In this document: positions 37,427 to 49,530 of the stretch, piece after piece
How positions within the stretch are numbered: position 1 is the stretch's first letter
Layout: every line of letters starts with the position of its first letter
NCBI GenBank assembly: GCA_015680905.1
Contig: CM027377.1
Span: forward strand, 30,342,501 to 30,406,500
Direction of reading: 5' to 3'
Source: Coptis chinensis
Lineage: Eukaryota; Streptophyta; Magnoliopsida; Ranunculales; Ranunculaceae
Length of the DNA stretch: 64,000 nucleotides
Notes under the pieces: model-generated
Databases searched by the model: none
What the model was told of the DNA's origin: nothing
The model's input: the letters and a program-made list of their open reading frames with translations, nothing else
Translations under genes and position numbers: made by a program

Positions 37427-38790
37427 TTCACTAGTATCAGCTCCTTGTACTTCGTTCGCGCGAAATGAGCTGGTGCTACTTGGACGACAAGGTTAGCATC
37501 CATTTGCCGCTCGTGTGCGACTTCTTAATCTTAAAATTCTAGGAAGTTAGTTCTCCGTGGACTTTTCACTTCTAGAAACAAGACAAATGCGTTGTTGTTT
37601 TAACACACTTTTGTCTACGACCAAACCAACATGTTATTGTGGATTTTAGCGCGCAAGTGTGATAAGAATTTGGAATGGATTCAGTTGAATTTGGCCTAGG
37701 TATTAAAAATATAATCCATAAAATTCAGATATGAAATTTTATTTTCTAAGTTACAAGTCTATATATTTGTTTCGACAAATATGGATAGCGTGTGGTGTAT
37801 AGATTTTCAAAATGGGAAATTATCTCAAAAGAGGGATTTATTTTTGGGGAGTTAAGTAAAAAACTCTCAAAAAAAACTGTCCCCATGACTCTGATCAACT
37901 TGTAAATTCCTTATTGAGTTATGATCGAACAAGTTATAAAGGGAATAAAAAATAAAATAAATATTTTTTACCACTTTCACTTTTGTTAAATGGGAAAGAA
38001 AATTTGTTCATTATTGTTACATACAAATTTTCTTTTCGCATCAGAAGATAACATTTTCAATTTTCTGTTGGGCGGGTAAAATTACTTTCACTGCAAATGC
38101 AAGGATTTGTTTTGGGAAAAACCTTTTCATTTCCGTTTCCGTTTCCACATTCCTATATTGTGTCTGCATTAACAGTTAACACTTTACGCCATGACTATAA
38201 TTATTCCTTCAAAGTTTTAATTCAAATTAGGTTGAAGCCTTGAAGCTCAAGGTAGCTTTCTCTAGGATTTTGTAAGATAGAGATCACATTCTGTAAATGA
38301 GCATCGGCAGAAATCTACATTTTCTCCTTTTTTTTTCTTTAGTTTATACCAAATCTTTTTCCACATGGCTTCAAAGCATAAGGTGGTTGGACAAATAAAA
38401 CCTTTAAAGATTCGAATCACATAATCTTTACACATGTCTTACACGTGTCACCAAATGGAATGAAGATCAAGAGACATCATTTTCTCAACGGTTCACAAAT
38501 AAAACAACTCCCTGGAGTCCCAACCATAAAACCTCATTTGGCCCCGTTCGGAGTTGGGATGAAACCACAACAGCCATAAAATCTAAACTTCCAAAAATAA
38601 CCTCCAAACTCTTGAACTTAACACGTGTACCGTGGGACGGAAGTAAAGGTGCACCACCTGTGTCATACTGTCATGTGTTGCTTATGCAATAATAATATAT
38701 ATATATTTTTTTGTAGAAAATCTGACGCTTCTCATTACAATCCGCGTTCTCCCACTTTTCCCCTTCTTTCCACCAAATCCTTTCTCTCTC
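37427..38790. other. Upstream region of the DUF1645 gene
   Basis: No gene is seen here. The right end is probably the promoter of the DUF1645 gene. It includes ACACGTGTCACC (G-box-like, about 38448) and AACACGTGTACC (about 38619), both with an ACGTG core like abscisic-acid-response elements. Their function is inference. Confidence 0.5.
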
Positions 38791-38794
38791 TCTT

Positions 38795-38800
38795 TATAAA
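38795..38800 (+). promoter_or_regulatory. TATA box of the DUF1645 gene
   Basis: TATAAA lies 62 bp upstream of the first ATG (38857), preceded by a CT-rich tract and followed by a CT/CA-rich leader. This is the usual layout of a plant core promoter. Confidence 0.6.
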
Positions 38801-38856
38801 AACCCTCCTCATTTCACTTCTCATCTCTAATTCTCTCCAACCACCGAAGAAGACAA

Positions 38857-39714
38857 ATGCAAGGAGGTTCAATTATGTCACTCTCACCAAGCTTTAATAG
38901 CTACTCTTCCAAGAGATTTGCAGAAATTGCAGCAAAAGTAACTGAAGAATTTAGCGATCAACTTGAAGAACTAGGTCTAGAAGAAGAGGCTGTTAGAAAT
39001 CGAGAAGAAGAAGAGAAGAGAACCGAGAGCGATGATGGTGAAGAAGAAGAAGATGATGATTTTGAGTTTGCAGTTTTGTGTAGAGATCCAAACACATCAC
39101 CAATTTCCGCAGACGAGATCTTCTCAAACGGACAGATTAAACCAATCTACCCAGTTTTCAATCGAGATCTTCTTTTTGCTGGTGGACAGGATGATTTCAC
39201 AAAGCTACAAAACGGTACCACGGTTCGACTTCCATTACGAAAACTTTTAACGGAAGAACGAGATCCAACAGCCTCATCATCGTCTTCAGAAGCTGATGAA
39301 TTAGAAGCATTACCTGATGGAACTTATTGTGTATGGACACCAAAACCAGTTCAAGGGTCACCTGAATTACGTAAAAAGAGTAAGTCAACTGGTTCTTCCA
39401 AACGATGGAGGTTTAGAGATTTACTTCATAGAAGTAATAGTGATGGGAAAGACACCTTCGTATTTTTAGCTCCATCAATTAAGAAGAAAGAGAAGAATGT
39501 TGAAGCTGTTTCAAAGGAAAGAAGAGATTCAATTTCTGGGAAAGGAAAATCGAAAGGTGAAGCTTCTTCAACGTCGGCTCATGAGGCTCATTATATGAGG
39601 AATAGAGCGATCAAAGAAAGCGATAGACGTCGGTCTTATTTGCCTTACCGCCAAGATCTGGTAGGGTTCTTTGCTAATGTTAATGGGTTGAATAGAACAT
39701 TACGCCCATTTTAA
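38857..39714 (+). CDS. DUF1645 family protein
   Basis: This intact 285-residue, intronless gene has the DUF1645 signature: an N-terminal SFNSYSSKRFAEIAAKV segment, an acidic Glu/Asp run (residues about 45-70), FEFAVLCRDP, SPISADEIFSNGQIKPIYP then VFNRDLL, a Ser-rich and basic middle (KRWRFRDLLHRSNSDGKD), and a C-terminal PYRQDLVGFFANVNGLNR. A second in-frame Met (38875) is possible, but the first fits the TATA distance. Rice relatives such as OsSGL affect grain size and stress tolerance, probably in the nucleus or cytosol; the biochemical role is unknown. The ACGTG motifs in the promoter would fit stress regulation, but that is inference. No defects are seen. Confidence 0.92.
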   Translation: MQGGSIMSLSPSFNSYSSKRFAEIAAKVTEEFSDQLEELGLEEEAVRNREEEEKRTESDDGEEEEDDDFEFAVLCRDPNTSPISADEIFSNGQIKPIYPVFNRDLLFAGGQDDFTKLQNGTTVRLPLRKLLTEERDPTASSSSSEADELEALPDGTYCVWTPKPVQGSPELRKKSKSTGSSKRWRFRDLLHRSNSDGKDTFVFLAPSIKKKEKNVEAVSKERRDSISGKGKSKGEASSTSAHEAHYMRNRAIKESDRRRSYLPYRQDLVGFFANVNGLNRTLRPF

Positions 39715-41959
39715 GTTCGCATACTTTTTTCTTTTTTTTTCATTAATTTTGTTTTTGGTAATGTGATTAGGGGTTTTCATTAACAATGGAGAGAAATCAT
39801 GGTTCCTCTTAATCTGTAACTAGTAGTAATCTTCTTTTGTTGGTTTTCATTTATGGAGAAGATCTTTTCAGGTATACTTTGTAAAAAAGAGTTGATTACT
39901 AATTATCTTTATTGAAAATTGAGATTTTCTTAAGCAGAAAGTTAAGTAAAATTTGATGTGCAAATAATACACGGTTTCTTGTTGGTGGAATGGTGGGGAT
40001 TGTGGATTAATAAATAAATATAAAATGATAAATTACTTTTGACTAAAGATTTATAAAATATAAACTTGGGTCAATATGTTGATTATCGAAAGGGGCCCTT
40101 GTTTAAATTGTAAGATTTTGTGAAGCATAAAATTTTAGGGACCTCGTTCCGGAGAGGTGTTTGAATGTGGCTGTCTCTTTATTGTTTTGTTTGGATTATA
40201 GCTAATTGCTACCAATACTAATAATTTAGATAATCCTTGGACTGGTTTACTAAGAAAAAGGGAAACGAAGAAGAAAGAACTGCATTGAATCCTTGACTTT
40301 CATATGGGCCTCATGGGCATTGCAATTATTTTTTTTAGGTTTATACTAGTGACAATTAGTTTCGAGGTTATAATTGTGTGTTATGATAAATTGAACTGTG
40401 CAATCTGCCCATTCTGTACTAGCTAATAATACTTAATACTTCAGCAGTGATATTTCTTACTTTGACAATTGATTAATACCAACGAGAAATACGAAAGGGA
40501 TGGGGATGACCCAGTGGCGCACAAGGTGCTATCTAGGCGGTCTAGGGAGAATCAGGTTTAGGGAGTCTTAGCGGATAGGCTGTTTCGATCGGTGACCTCT
40601 AGGATTCTAGTTCTAGGTCACAGTGAAGCAACATAATAGAAATGTGTTTCCATGTATTTGTTGAAAATAATTGGCCATGGCGCTCTTTGTTTTGTTTTTT
40701 GTGTGTGTGTGTTTTTTTTTTTTTTTGCATAATAGCATTTTCCATGGCCGGAATTCCAGGCTTCCAGCACCAGTCTTATAAATTTGGTTACTTGTACTTT
40801 TTCACATTTTCGTCGTAAGTTTTAATTTTCTGTATAAAAGTTATATCAGAGGGCATGAAATATTGTAATGTAGACATAAAATATGAAAGTATAAAACATT
40901 CTTGAATGCAATTGGGGCCGCTCTAACACTGATGTTAAAGCAAGTTCTGAAAGCGCCAGTGTGGTGTTGTGGGGAACCTAATAGGGCGGGCGGCCGTTGT
41001 AGCATTCAAACCAACGCTCATTGAAGTATTGAACTATTCATCATAAATTGGAAATTGGAGGGCAACCTGGCAGTGCATAGGCAAAAAAGACCAGGATTCT
41101 CGATTTCTAGCATAGAAATTGTGGAACTTCTCTCTGTCAGTGATAAATGTCAAAATGAGTAATCAATCCCCTAATAGTGCACATAGGAGCACAGGCACAA
41201 ACCACGACCACATTGATCTGGTGGAAGCGTGGTTGGCTTTCAATAAATTGGTCATGGATGAGAAAAACAACCAAATAAAATAAAAACCCAAAAAAAAAGG
41301 GAGCATAGGTTCATAATCTCATGTGTCATACTTTGGTTGTGTCACTTGTGTGATAAAAGGCTAAATCTGGCAAAGACGGAAGGATCGCTGTGGGTCTCAT
41401 TATTTTCATCACATAATGGTGTCATGGTTTGTGCGTGCCCTATGACCGAGTTTACACTCGTTTTAGAGTCTGTTAATTTTTGACTTTGCAACCAATCCCC
41501 ACTACAAAAGGTGATAAACACTAGGAAAGTGTGTGAAGTGAAAGCAGGATTCTATCGTCTTTTTATTCCTGTTTGGGAAATGGGACTGTGGAAGCTAGGA
41601 AAGGCCCCTGTTCTCATAGTGTGAACTGTTGAAATCCGTTCGGAAATAATTGTACCCAAAGTTCGGAAATAGAAATGCTAAATTGCTAATTATATTGGAC
41701 CGCGTACACATTATTTTCACCGCGTGAAACCACTTTTAAAGAATGAGAGAGCTGTAAGATTTGGACAATTGGAACGAATATTACCTTAATGGGGAAGGTT
41801 ATGGTTGAAGTTTAATGAGATCATACATTCATGCTTACCAACCGGAACTCAACCAATCTTTAACCGGAACTTTGAAATGGTCGATCTAATGCAATTAAAA
41901 AGCTCACACCCTTCCATAAGATGAATCTGATGCTATAAATCTACTCTAGGGTGACCGAT
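39715..41959. other. Intergenic with one SINE-like remnant
   Basis: This holds the 3' flank of the DUF1645 gene, a GT/T-rich tract near 40700 and the SINE-like piece at 40500-40640. No other gene or bounded element is supported. Confidence 0.5.
40500..40640 (-). mobile_element. Au-like SINE remnant
   Basis: CCAGTGGCGCACAAGGTGCT, TCTAGGGAGAATCAGG, AGGCTGTTTCGATC and CTAGGTCACAGTGAAGCAAC occur in the order and spacing of plant Au-type tRNA-derived SINEs read on the reverse strand. The copy is degenerate and its TSD was not identified. The assignment rests on remembered family features. Confidence 0.4.
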
Positions 41960-42541
41960 AGAAGAATCCCAACTTATTGCAACTCATTAGCGTACTTAAG
42001 GTGATTTATTTTTAAGGGAGCCAATGTAGTTAATTAGCCAATGTATCTTTCTAAGATATAGAGAAAGATACATATTAACTCTGAGCCCTAGGCTGAGACA
42101 TCTATAGAATGCAGCAATTGTGAGTGGCATGGGTCCTATGGAAACACAAGAATGTGGTTCACTTTGAATGCAAAAGAGTCTAATGTTGTGCCCAAAATTA
42201 TGAAGCACATCAATCTAATGCAACGGAAGCGAACAACCAATATCAAATGTGAGAAGAATCCCAACTTATTGCAACTCATTAGCGTATTTAAGGTGATTTA
42301 TTTTTAAGGGAGCCAATGTAGTTAATTAGCCAATGTATCTTTCTAAGATACATATTAACTCTGAGCCCTAGGCTGAGACATCTATGGAATGCTTCAATTG
42401 TGAGTGGCATGGGTCCTATGGAAACACAAAAATGTGGTTCACTTTGAATGCAAGGAGTCTAATGTTGTGCCCCAAAACCTATGAAGCACATCAATTTAAT
42501 ACAACGGAAGCGAACAACCAATATCAAATGTGGTAGAAGTA
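41960..42541. repeat. 292-bp tandem duplication spanning a Copia LTR edge
   Basis: Unit 1 starts at 41960 and unit 2 at 42252 (AGAAGAATCCCAACTTATT). Each contains about 215-230 bp of host sequence followed by the first ~75 bp of the minus-strand Copia 3' LTR (TGTTGTGCCC...CAACGGAAGCGAACAACC). Because the unit crosses the transposon junction, the duplication happened after the Copia inserted. Unit 1 has a 12-bp extra segment (TATAGAGAAAGA) and a few substitutions relative to unit 2. Confidence 0.85.
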
Positions 42542-43145
42542 ACAACCCACAACTACGGTGTATGAAATCAACTAAATAACTCCTAAACAAATAGTAAACA
42601 ATGTAAACTATTCACCAAAATAACAAACAAATCAACTAAATAAGAGAGACGAAGATTTACGTAGTTTGGTTTGCACCTAATCTACAACCAAAGAGAAGCT
42701 TCAGTTGAAAGAGAATCAAATAGTGTTACACACTCACATTGGTTCAATAGAACCCCCAAATTCCCCTTTGTTTTGGCCCCACAAATCTTTTATTAACAAA
42801 CAATCAATTGTGTAGACAACTACCAATGAGTTTGGGCATGAACAAAGCTCTCAAGAGAGGTACCAAATCTCAAACCCTAACAACCAATTTTGTCACACTT
42901 TCTTATTTATAAACCCTAACTTTGTTTATATATTGTAGCTAAAATTTCGGTGAGATACGAAATTTCGATCTATTTTGGCAAATGGATACCAAAATATCAT
43001 ATTTCATTCAACACTGAGATACTGAAAAATCCAACTAGTCAGGTTGTTTTTTCTCAAATTTGGTATACTGAATGAGTATCACTTGCTTGGTAACTAGATG
43101 CCATCTCGAACTTACTTTTTCGGTAACAAGATACCATCTCCAACA
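42463..43145 (-). repeat. 3' LTR of the minus-strand Copia
   Basis: This 683-bp copy matches 45307-45891, which lacks about 100 bp of its middle. On the minus strand it begins TGTTGGAGATGG and ends GGGGCACAACA. The outer 5-mers TCTAA (42458-42462) and CCTAA (45892-45896) are probable TSD copies with one difference. Confidence 0.85.
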
Positions 43146-45306
43146 ATTCTCTACCTCGGTGAAGAATTTCTCAAATTCAAGCCGACCAATACACTACACC
43201 CAACCAACCGACCAAAATGCTACACCCAACTAACCAACCAACACCAAAGAGAGAACCAACAAATCCAACCATCAATGTCCCTAAGGACCCAATAATGACG
43301 CACTAACGCGAAGTGGTTGTCTACGCATACCCTATTAAGGGATCAAGCCTTCGTGGAGTTCTTCCATACCCCAAAAAGAGGTCAATCAACAATCATGCCC
43401 ATATCAATGCCTAAAGGGTATGAGTCCCTCAAGGGATCACCAACAAACTTCAACACAAAGGGGTCAAACGTGCCAAATATCATCTCCACTGAGTATACTG
43501 AAGATATTCTAATACCATCTCCTAGAGTAGGAGATGTTCCAACACCCTGAAACCTTATATGGCTTCCAACAACAAATGGCTTCACAACTTCACTATGCTC
43601 ATGGGCTAGAGCATCTACAACTTCAACCGTGGCTTCACTTTCATTATCACTTATGTACCCATCTACATTACAAGGAGCAGCATCAATCTCCACCTTTTGA
43701 GATATCTCTCAAACATCCGAACATACATTCAAATCAAAATGCCCAAAAGAAACAAATTTTTGTTTCTTCCCAAAACCACGTTCTTCTTTCATGGTAGAGT
43801 TTCCGACAACCATACAAGTAGAATGATCTCCACCTGCACCAACCACACTTTCATTAAGAAAGTACAAATTTTTTTGCCTTGTCCCTTTCATCACCACACA
43901 TGCACCTACAACAACCTTTAGAACCCCATGTTCAAACACAACTTTCATACCATCTAACTCTAAAAAACCCATATAGATGAGGTTAGATTGCAAATCCGGC
44001 ACATACCGAATACCAACCAATTCTCTAACTGCTCCATCAAACATCTTCAAACGGATAGTTCCCTTTCCATGTATTCTATAGATATGGCCATTACCTAACA
44101 TAACATCTTTACTATTTAGCTCCTTGAAGCTAGTAAACAAATCCCTATTGGGACACATGCTGAGAACATCCAGAATCAAGAATCCACTCCCTCGAAGAAC
44201 AACCAACCATCGAAGCAGTAAAAAAAAAAATTGAACCGCCATCACTACCTCCATCTTGTGCAACATTCACACTTTTAGTATTAAATTCGAAGAATCTTGG
44301 TCCCTCAATTTCAACTTGGGACATTCAAACTTCCAAAGTTCCAATGTCCTTTCTTGTGGCAAAAGGCACATTGGTCTTTATCTAATCGATCACGTCTCAC
44401 TCTTGATTTAGAGCAAGATCCACCACCTCTACCATTATTCTTTTCATAGTTTCTTTCCTTCACAACCAAAGCTTCGGGCATAGATGATTCCCTATGGATT
44501 TGTGAGATCCTTCTTCCTATACTCATGATTCACCAATGTTGTAGCCACCACTTCATAATCCAAGCTTTCCTCTCTCGTCATCAAATTAGATGTGAGATAC
44601 TCGAGATCATCCGGAAGGGAATTCAAAAGGCATACCGCCTTGTAATGCTCATACACTTTTTCATCCAAATTCAATAAGTCAGCAACGAGCTTATTGAACT
44701 CATCTAAGTGCTCAGACAAGGTAACACCTGACCTCATATTCATCCGAAAAAGCTTCCTCGTCAAGAACACTTTATTATGAATGTTCTTTGTCATATACTT
44801 GTCTTCAAGCTTCTTCCAGAGTTCCTTAGCGGAGGTTTCTTTCATGACAAAATATTTTTGCTCCTTTGCCAAACAAAGTCGAATAGACCTACAAGCTTGT
44901 TTATTCAACCTTTTCCACTCTGCTTCTGACATTGCCTCAAATTTTTCTTCCAAGACTTCATCCAAATTTTCTTTTGCCAGAACATTTAAAACCTCATACT
45001 GCCACATGCCGAAATTGTTCTTATCATTGAACTTTTCGACATTAAATCTTCTTGCACTAACCGTCCTCGTTTTCGAATTAGAAGAAGTTATAACATTAGG
45101 AGTCTCATCATCACTAAGATTTGTCATCCTCACAATTTTCATATACCACAAACACCAATAACCAAAGAAACACCCTCTTGAGAATTTCTTCAAACACTAC
45201 CAATGCGGAAACAACCAATGAAACTAAAAAAAATTGATTTCCCAAACTTCCACTATGGATAACCACCAACTATCCCAGGGTAGAACATTTGGCTCTAATA
45301 CCAATT
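43146..45306 (-). pseudogene. Copia gag and protease remnant, no integrase or RT
   Basis: The gag gene starts at 45127 on the minus strand. It has a UBN2 domain (KFNDKNNFGMWQYEVLNVL, LWKKLEDKYM, LLNSLPDDLEYL), then a frameshift near 44510 and a zinc knuckle CAFCHKKGHW (about 44380) whose last Cys is displaced by a small insertion. A protease-like WILDSGCSQH follows (about 44180), then the GAG-pre-integrase region (LGNGHIYRIHGKGTI, about 44110). The last 560 bp encode an acidic linker-like stretch. Integrase, RT and RNase H are absent, so the element is an internal-deletion derivative. The primer site TTGGTATTAGAGCC (initiator-Met type) lies directly inside the 5' LTR. Confidence 0.85.
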
Positions 45307-45891
45307 TGTTGTGCCCCAAAAACTATGAAACACACTAATCCAATGCAACGGAAGGGAACAACCAATATCAAATGTGATAGAAGCAACAACCTACAACTAT
45401 GGTATATGAAATCAACTAAATAACTCCTAAACAAGTAGTAAATAATATAAAATACTCACCAAAATAGCAAACCAATCAACCAAATAAGAGAGACGGAGAT
45501 TTACGTGGTTTCACTTGCGCCTAATCCACAACCAAAGAGAAACTCTAATTGTGTAGACAACTGCCAATGAATTTGGACATTAACAAAGCTCTCAAGAGAG
45601 ACACCAAATCCCAAACCCTAGCAACCAATTTTGTCTCACTTTCTCATTTCTAAACCCTAACTTTGTTTATATATTGTAGCTGAAATTTCAGTGAGATTTG
45701 AAATTTCGATATATTTCGGTAAATGGATACCAAAATGTCATATTTCATCCAACACTGAGATACTGAAAAATCCAACTAGTCAGGTTGTTTTTCTCAAATT
45801 CCGTAACAAGATACCGAATGAGCTTCACTTGCTCGGTAACTAGATGCCATATCGAATTCACCTTTTCGGTAACAAGATGTCATCTCCAACA
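45307..45891 (-). repeat. 5' LTR of the minus-strand Copia
   Basis: This 585-bp copy begins TGTTGGAGATGAC on the minus strand and ends GGGGCACAACA next to the primer-binding site. Compared with the 3' LTR it lacks an internal block (corresponding to about 42705-42805) and shows many substitutions, so the element is old. Confidence 0.85.
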
Positions 45892-46028
45892 CCTAACATT
45901 AACAAATGCAAGCAATTGGTTCATTACAACATGATCACTTCTGCTCATCTCTCGAAAGCTACAAATCACTCATCTGCAAGAGATTTCTTTGTTAACAATG
46001 CTGGGAACATTGTCAATAGACCTAGAAC

Positions 46029-46404
46029 CATGGACCAAAATATCACCGATATATTTAATATATCGCCAATATATATCGGTATTTTAGTACACCAATATCG
46101 ATATTTTCGATATATATCCACCGAATATAGAACTCTTTTTTCCCTTATATATATCGGAATTTCCAATATAAAACTTTATATCGCTGAGATAATCGATATG
46201 TCCGATATTTACGATATATATCATTTGACTTTTTGACCATTTTTTAATATAAATTCGATATTTCCAATATATTTCCGATATATTCTTGATATTTTTTATA
46301 TTTTAAATAGTTTGGACTGGTTACAAAAAAAAATGAACATATCTAATATATATCGGTTTTTGGGTACACTGATATATTAACCGATATCGATATTTTGGCC
46401 CTTG
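46029..46404. mobile_element. hAT-like MITE, copy 1
   Basis: This 376-bp element has termini CATGGACCAAAATATC / GATATTTTGGCCCTTG (13 of 16 positions pair) and a perfect 8-bp TSD CCTAGAAC (46021-46028 and 46405-46412). The 8-bp TSD and CA...TG ends fit the hAT superfamily. The interior is packed with CGATATATCG palindromes. It is inserted in the RNase H remnant. Confidence 0.9.
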
Positions 46405-46610
46405 CCTAGAACTGCTCGAACCACTAAATAATGCACTTGGGTCCCTCCTAAGCCTTATATCATCAAATTAAACACGGACGGTGCTGCGTTTGGAAATCCT
46501 GGCCCTACTGGCATTCGCATAACTTATAAAGATAGCTCGGGTATATTCAAATTGGTACTATGCAAAAATATTGGTAGCGGTACTAACTTTAGAGCAGAAC
46601 TAGCCATGCA

Positions 46611-47202
46611 GCCCGACCTGTGGCCGGGCCTGTTATTCTTAAACCCATCATGTCTGAGCCTATATTTAAGGGAAGCACTTGGAAGTTTAACATATCCATA
46701 TCCAATAAGTAATCCATATCCATATCTATTAACTAATACATATCTATATCTATTAACTAATACATATCCATATCCATATCCAATAACTAATACATATCAA
46801 TTAACTAATCCATTGTTTTTTAGAATTTGTTTTTTTTTATCCCATGCGTACATTTGAAATAATGAAATAATGCGTAGCTTTGTTTTTTGTTTTAGCATAA
46901 CACATGAAAGGACAATTTTAATTTATATTAAATTAGAGAGCATGCCAAATTCAGGGTTAGTTTGGTAAGAAGGCAAATAATTATTTTTCAAATAGGGACT
47001 ATTTTAAAAACTTTGCTGATGTGGCTCACTATGAGCATCTTGGGAGAAACGGATATTAATATAGGTAGGAAATTCAGGGTTAGTTTGGTAAGAAGGCAAA
47101 TAATTATTTTTCAAATAGGGACTATTTTAAAAACTTTGCTGATGTGGCTCACTATGAGCATCTTGGGAGAAACGGATATTAATATAGGTAGGATGTAAAA
47201 CA
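46611..47202. mobile_element. Undefined insertion in the RNase H remnant
   Basis: The RNase H reading stops after RAELAM at about 46607 and resumes with ESTELAIQ at about 47208, so these roughly 590 bp are foreign. They contain a GC-rich start (CCCGACCTGTGGCCGGGC), a CATATC/TTAACTAAT simple repeat at 46700-46810, and a perfect 123-bp tandem duplication. No TIR or TSD was found. Confidence 0.55.
46947..47192. repeat. Perfect 123-bp tandem duplication
   Basis: Units 46947-47069 and 47070-47192 read as identical (starting AAATTCAGGGTTAGTTTGG, ending ATAATATAGGTAGG-like sequence). 123 bp is 41 codons, so an open frame runs through both copies, but it encodes nothing recognisable. Confidence 0.85.
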
Positions 47203-47504
47203 ATTTTAGAGAGTACCGAGCTTGCTATTCAAAGGGGATGGTTGTAGATAATATGGATCGAGGCTGACTCTACTTCCACAATCAAAGCCTTTATTGGTGA
47301 TGGACAACTCCCATGGGACTTACAACCTCGATGGAGAGTTTGCCTGAGTAAGTTACAGTACGTCAGAATCACCTCCACTTGGAGGGAGAGCAATGTCGCT
47401 GTTGATTTAGTTGCTAAAGTTGGTACAACTCTCCAACTTAATGAGAGTCAAGTGTTTAAAGGGAAGCCAACCATGGCTGCTAAGATGGGAGGCTCCCTAT
47501 GAGG

Positions 47505-49530
47505 TCTTTTTAAGATTTTCTTGATTGTAATTACGTTGGCATTAGACTATCACTTTATGTGATGTTCTTGTGTCCATTTAGTTTTGAACTGAACAAACAT
47601 GCATGTATGATCTGTTCACACAACTTTTGTAACTCTTTGTGAATTTTAATATACTATTCCTCTTACCCAGCAAAATAAATAAATTAGCACAACATTTTTT
47701 TTTTGGTAAAGAGCACAACCCAGTGGTCTCTTTACACACATACATTTTAGTTGCTATTTCATTGACTAGTAAGAGCCTTCCAGGCCAGAGAAGACATACG
47801 CATGAAATGTAACACACTAGCACTAGCAAAACATGCATGTTCATTTTAATTACTGTAAATTGTGAATATGATTCAGCTTTTTTTTAGTGTATTTTATATC
47901 TTTATTTTCACGCTCTCTAGTGCTGCAAACCCCAAAGATGGCCAAATTTCTTGGGTGCACAATCAAATCTTTATATTGAAATTTAACTCTTTAATAAGGA
48001 TCGTTCTTTGTTGCTTCTTGCTTATATATTGTTAATTTAGACTTTATATCATACATTCCTTAAGCCTATAATTTCCAAAGATCACAAATTTCTTGGGAAT
48101 ACAATCAAATCCTTACCTTTGACACAGTTATTTTTATAATGGAAGTCACAATCCACATTATTGCTTAGTACGTACTCTGTACTTGAGCTGAGCAACTTTT
48201 CTTTTTTAGTTCAGAAAAATGATACAAACAACAATCTACAAACAATTTGCTGATACTACCTTGAAATTACATACATGTAAAACAGTGTACTATATGAATA
48301 AATTGACACATTTTTTACAGTCCATTACAAATTTACAATAATGTTTAGAGTTCGTCTCCCGCTCTATTGTCATATGTCGACGAAATTTGGGTTGATATTT
48401 CATTCCTGGATAATATAGTTTTCCTCCATGGCTCCTGCGAAGATAATCTCCCCCCCCCCTTTGAGGAGCAAATACCCTACATTTGATTGCTGCAGGTGCA
48501 TGTTGGAGCTTTGGTTCATAATCAATCATCGATTGGTGGCTATCTGAATTCTGAAGTCAATATTCCCCTATCTTTCCTTAACTCCTTAAAACAGCATACA
48601 TGTATGTCCACGTTCATGCACGTTTTTCTTGCACTAGAAATGCCTATCTATCAAAACCACTATGAAATATATAAACATGCTAAATTGCTAATCAGCTCCT
48701 AAAAAGTTATCCAATAATAAGTGGAAAAGGGTATCGAGGTCGAGGATAAGTAATGCTGCAAGACTTGACACCCACTTATTCACGGCAGGACCCACAAGAT
48801 TAACATCCTTCCAGGTGATTGATGTATCCTCACATTCCTCAGCTGGTTTCTCAAATCTCAATATTCTCCAATGACTTAAGAACAAACTTATAACTGGTTC
48901 GTCCATTACTGACCAATCATTACTTGTTCAACAATTCATGTACCTATCTATTCAATGAAATGGATTCCATTGCTTTGGTGCCAACCTTTGGGTGGCTAAA
49001 TTCATACATCGATCGCTATCTTTCAGCTGAAAGCCTGAGATAAGGACATGAGGTTGGAAGTTTCGGGGTGGCGGCCGGGTTTTTAGTCCATATACCATAA
49101 ACTGGTATTGTTCAACTACAGTCTACACTCTACAGCATCAAAGCTTAACACATAATCACTGGCCAGTGGCCACTAAGCTACGAGTCTACGACCGGCAGTC
49201 CATCATCAATGGGAATGTAGAGGAAGCCCGCTGAAGATATAGTTGTGATTTTTAGAGTAACCTTTTGAGAAAGGCCTCCAATATATAGGCCCACGTATTC
49301 AACAGCCATTTCATTGGGCTAGTAACCACTTCGAAAATGGCTGTAGAATTAGTCATTTTCTGTATAGTTCAATCTTTAGCAAATGTACACGGAACACCAA
49401 ATTTGTGAAACAGAGGAGGTGCACCGAGACTTCAGTCGGTCAAGTTGATGGATAGATTTGAGATTTTGAGTTTATAGATCGCATAGTACATCATCACTTC
49501 TATAGTTTTATCGTATCAGAATTTAATCCA
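47505..49530. other. Intergenic, upstream of the PPR gene
   Basis: No recognisable gene is present. There is a C9-10 run at about 48451-48460. Short frames at 47578-47844, 48290-48529 and 48487-48702 lack conserved features. Confidence 0.5.

Larger units (their letters stand above)
42099..47504 (+). pseudogene. LINE-type RNase H (RVT_3) coding remnant with three insertions
   Basis: Segments that read on across the insertions: left flank at about 42420-42462 (WKHKNVVHFECK); 45892-46028 (NKCKQLVHYNM, then NNAGNIVNRPR); 46413-46610 (KLNTDGAAFGNPGPTGI, SGTNFRAELAM); and 47203-47504 (ELAIQRGW, EADSTSTIKAF, WRESNVAVDLVAK). NTDGA, AEL and the late WRESN-VAVDLVAK are the RNase H family active-site surroundings (RVT_3), as found at the 3' end of plant LINE-derived ORFs. 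The frame is interrupted by a minus-strand Copia (42463-45891), a hAT-like MITE (46029-46404) and an undefined insert (about 46611-47202), and it has in-frame stops. No RT domain is seen upstream. Confidence 0.7.

Noticed and set aside
43382-43921. Plus-strand frames opposite the minus-strand Copia
   Set aside because: Antisense shadows of the element's real coding strand.
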